From: Chromatiales bacterium
GTDB lineage: Bacteria > Pseudomonadota > Gammaproteobacteria > UBA6429 > Thiohalophilaceae
Direction of reading: 5' to 3'
Assembly: GCA_026984045.1 (NCBI GenBank)
Contig: JALSSV010000063.1
Coordinates: forward strand, 81,427-145,426
DNA: 64,000 bases
Positions 63,709 to 64,000 of this stretch are shown piece by piece. The translations under genes were made by a program, and so were the position numbers. Under the pieces are notes generated by a model, which saw only the letters and a program-made list of their open reading frames with translations, was not told the DNA's origin and searched no databases. Every line of letters begins with the position of its first letter. Position 1 is the stretch's first letter.

Positions 63709-64000
63709 TCACCCATCGATGAGGTGGCACTTCACGACCCGTCCGTCGGTGAGGGTGACGGGTTCGGGATAGCTTGCTGAGCAGACCGGCATGGCATCAG
63801 GGCAGCGGGGGTGGAAGTGGCAGCCGGAGGGCGGCTCGATGGGGGACGGGAGTTCGCCCTCGAGGCGGATGATTTCGCGGCCGTCGGTGTCGAGGGTGGG
63901 GACGGCGGAGAGGAGCGCCCGGGTGTAGGGGTGGCGGGGATCGTCGAGGATGGCGTCCACCGGGCCCTGCTCGACGATGCGGCCGAGGTACATCACGGCC
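63709..64000 (-). CDS. Peptide ABC transporter ATP-binding protein (OppF/DppF type), C-terminal part
   Basis: The last ~97 codons of an oligopeptide/dipeptide transporter ATPase. The visible part has [22 protein letters not shown] and the C-terminal oligo_HPY domain with a cysteine pattern ([15 protein letters not shown]) that is characteristic of OppD/OppF/DppF proteins and may bind an iron-sulfur cluster. The Walker motifs lie beyond the window. Which peptide or nickel/dipeptide system it belongs to cannot be told. Confidence 0.9.
   Translation of the reverse strand, partial: AVMYLGRIVEQGPVDAILDDPRHPYTRALLSAVPTLDTDGREIIRLEGELPSPIEPPSGCHFHPRCPDAMPVCSASYPEPVTLTDGRVVKCHLIDG

Overview
The window looks like chromosome of a GC-rich gammaproteobacterium. 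The gene orders rpsB-tsf-pyrH-frr-uppS-cdsA-dxr-rseP, map-glnD-dapC-dapD-dapE, lemA-mrcB and rnhA-dnaQ, together with a complete pelABCDEFG operon and a CRP/Vfr-like regulator, resemble Pseudomonas and the purple-sulfur/halophilic Chromatiales type of gammaproteobacteria. The exact genus is not decidable by eye. I see no rRNA, prophage, insertion sequence or CRISPR array. Two tRNA genes are present.

Layout. 1-6.7 kb: a leftward essential operon for translation, UMP, lipid-carrier and isoprenoid functions. Adjacent genes often overlap by ATGA. It starts from a consensus promoter with a GC-rich discriminator and a structured S2-type leader. 6.8-15.5 kb: map and glnD, then the succinylase lysine/diaminopimelate genes dapC, dapD and dapE with an ArsC/Spx-like reductase, plus a leftward VOC protein and an EamA transporter. 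15.6-24.1 kb: leftward genes for a DUF302 protein, TsaB, the YoaA helicase and a nuclease-like protein. Upstream of them lies a separate lemA - GIDE/EF-hand - PBP1b - TPR lipoprotein operon.

24.2-36.8 kb: the Pel exopolysaccharide operon, entered through an AT-rich promoter region and a possible leader ORF. It covers all seven proteins: PelA hydrolase/deacetylase, PelB/PelC export, PelD c-di-GMP receptor, PelE, PelF glycosyltransferase and PelG transporter. 36.8-39.7 kb: an NlpC/P60 lipoprotein, a double CDGSH protein and an FHA-GAF-HD-GYP c-di-GMP phosphodiesterase. 39.9-45.8 kb: the most unusual locus, a rightward operon encoding a tandem-domain protein of unknown function, a HEAT-repeat Ser/Thr kinase, two PilT-type ATPases and a double FHA protein. 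It is divergent from the FHA-HD-GYP gene. Together with PelD this suggests a local circuit joining phospho-threonine signalling, pilus retraction and c-di-GMP/Pel output; that link is inference.

46-51.3 kb: a TetR - TolC-like - RND efflux operon that lacks a membrane-fusion protein. 51.3-57.4 kb: a tRNA-Ala - small membrane protein - tRNA-Glu unit, WbuC-like and GcvR-like genes, glnS and gltX, a CRP-like regulator and a STAS protein. 57.4-64 kb: NhaD antiporter with a structured 5' region, dnaQ, rnhA, a methyltransferase, MltD and the end of a peptide ABC-transporter ATPase.

Most operon boundaries carry palindromic dispersed repeats of several families (10.2, 10.7, 15.5, 16.2, 19.6, 37.3, 45.8-46.1, 57.5, 59.4-59.6 and 63.5-63.7 kb).
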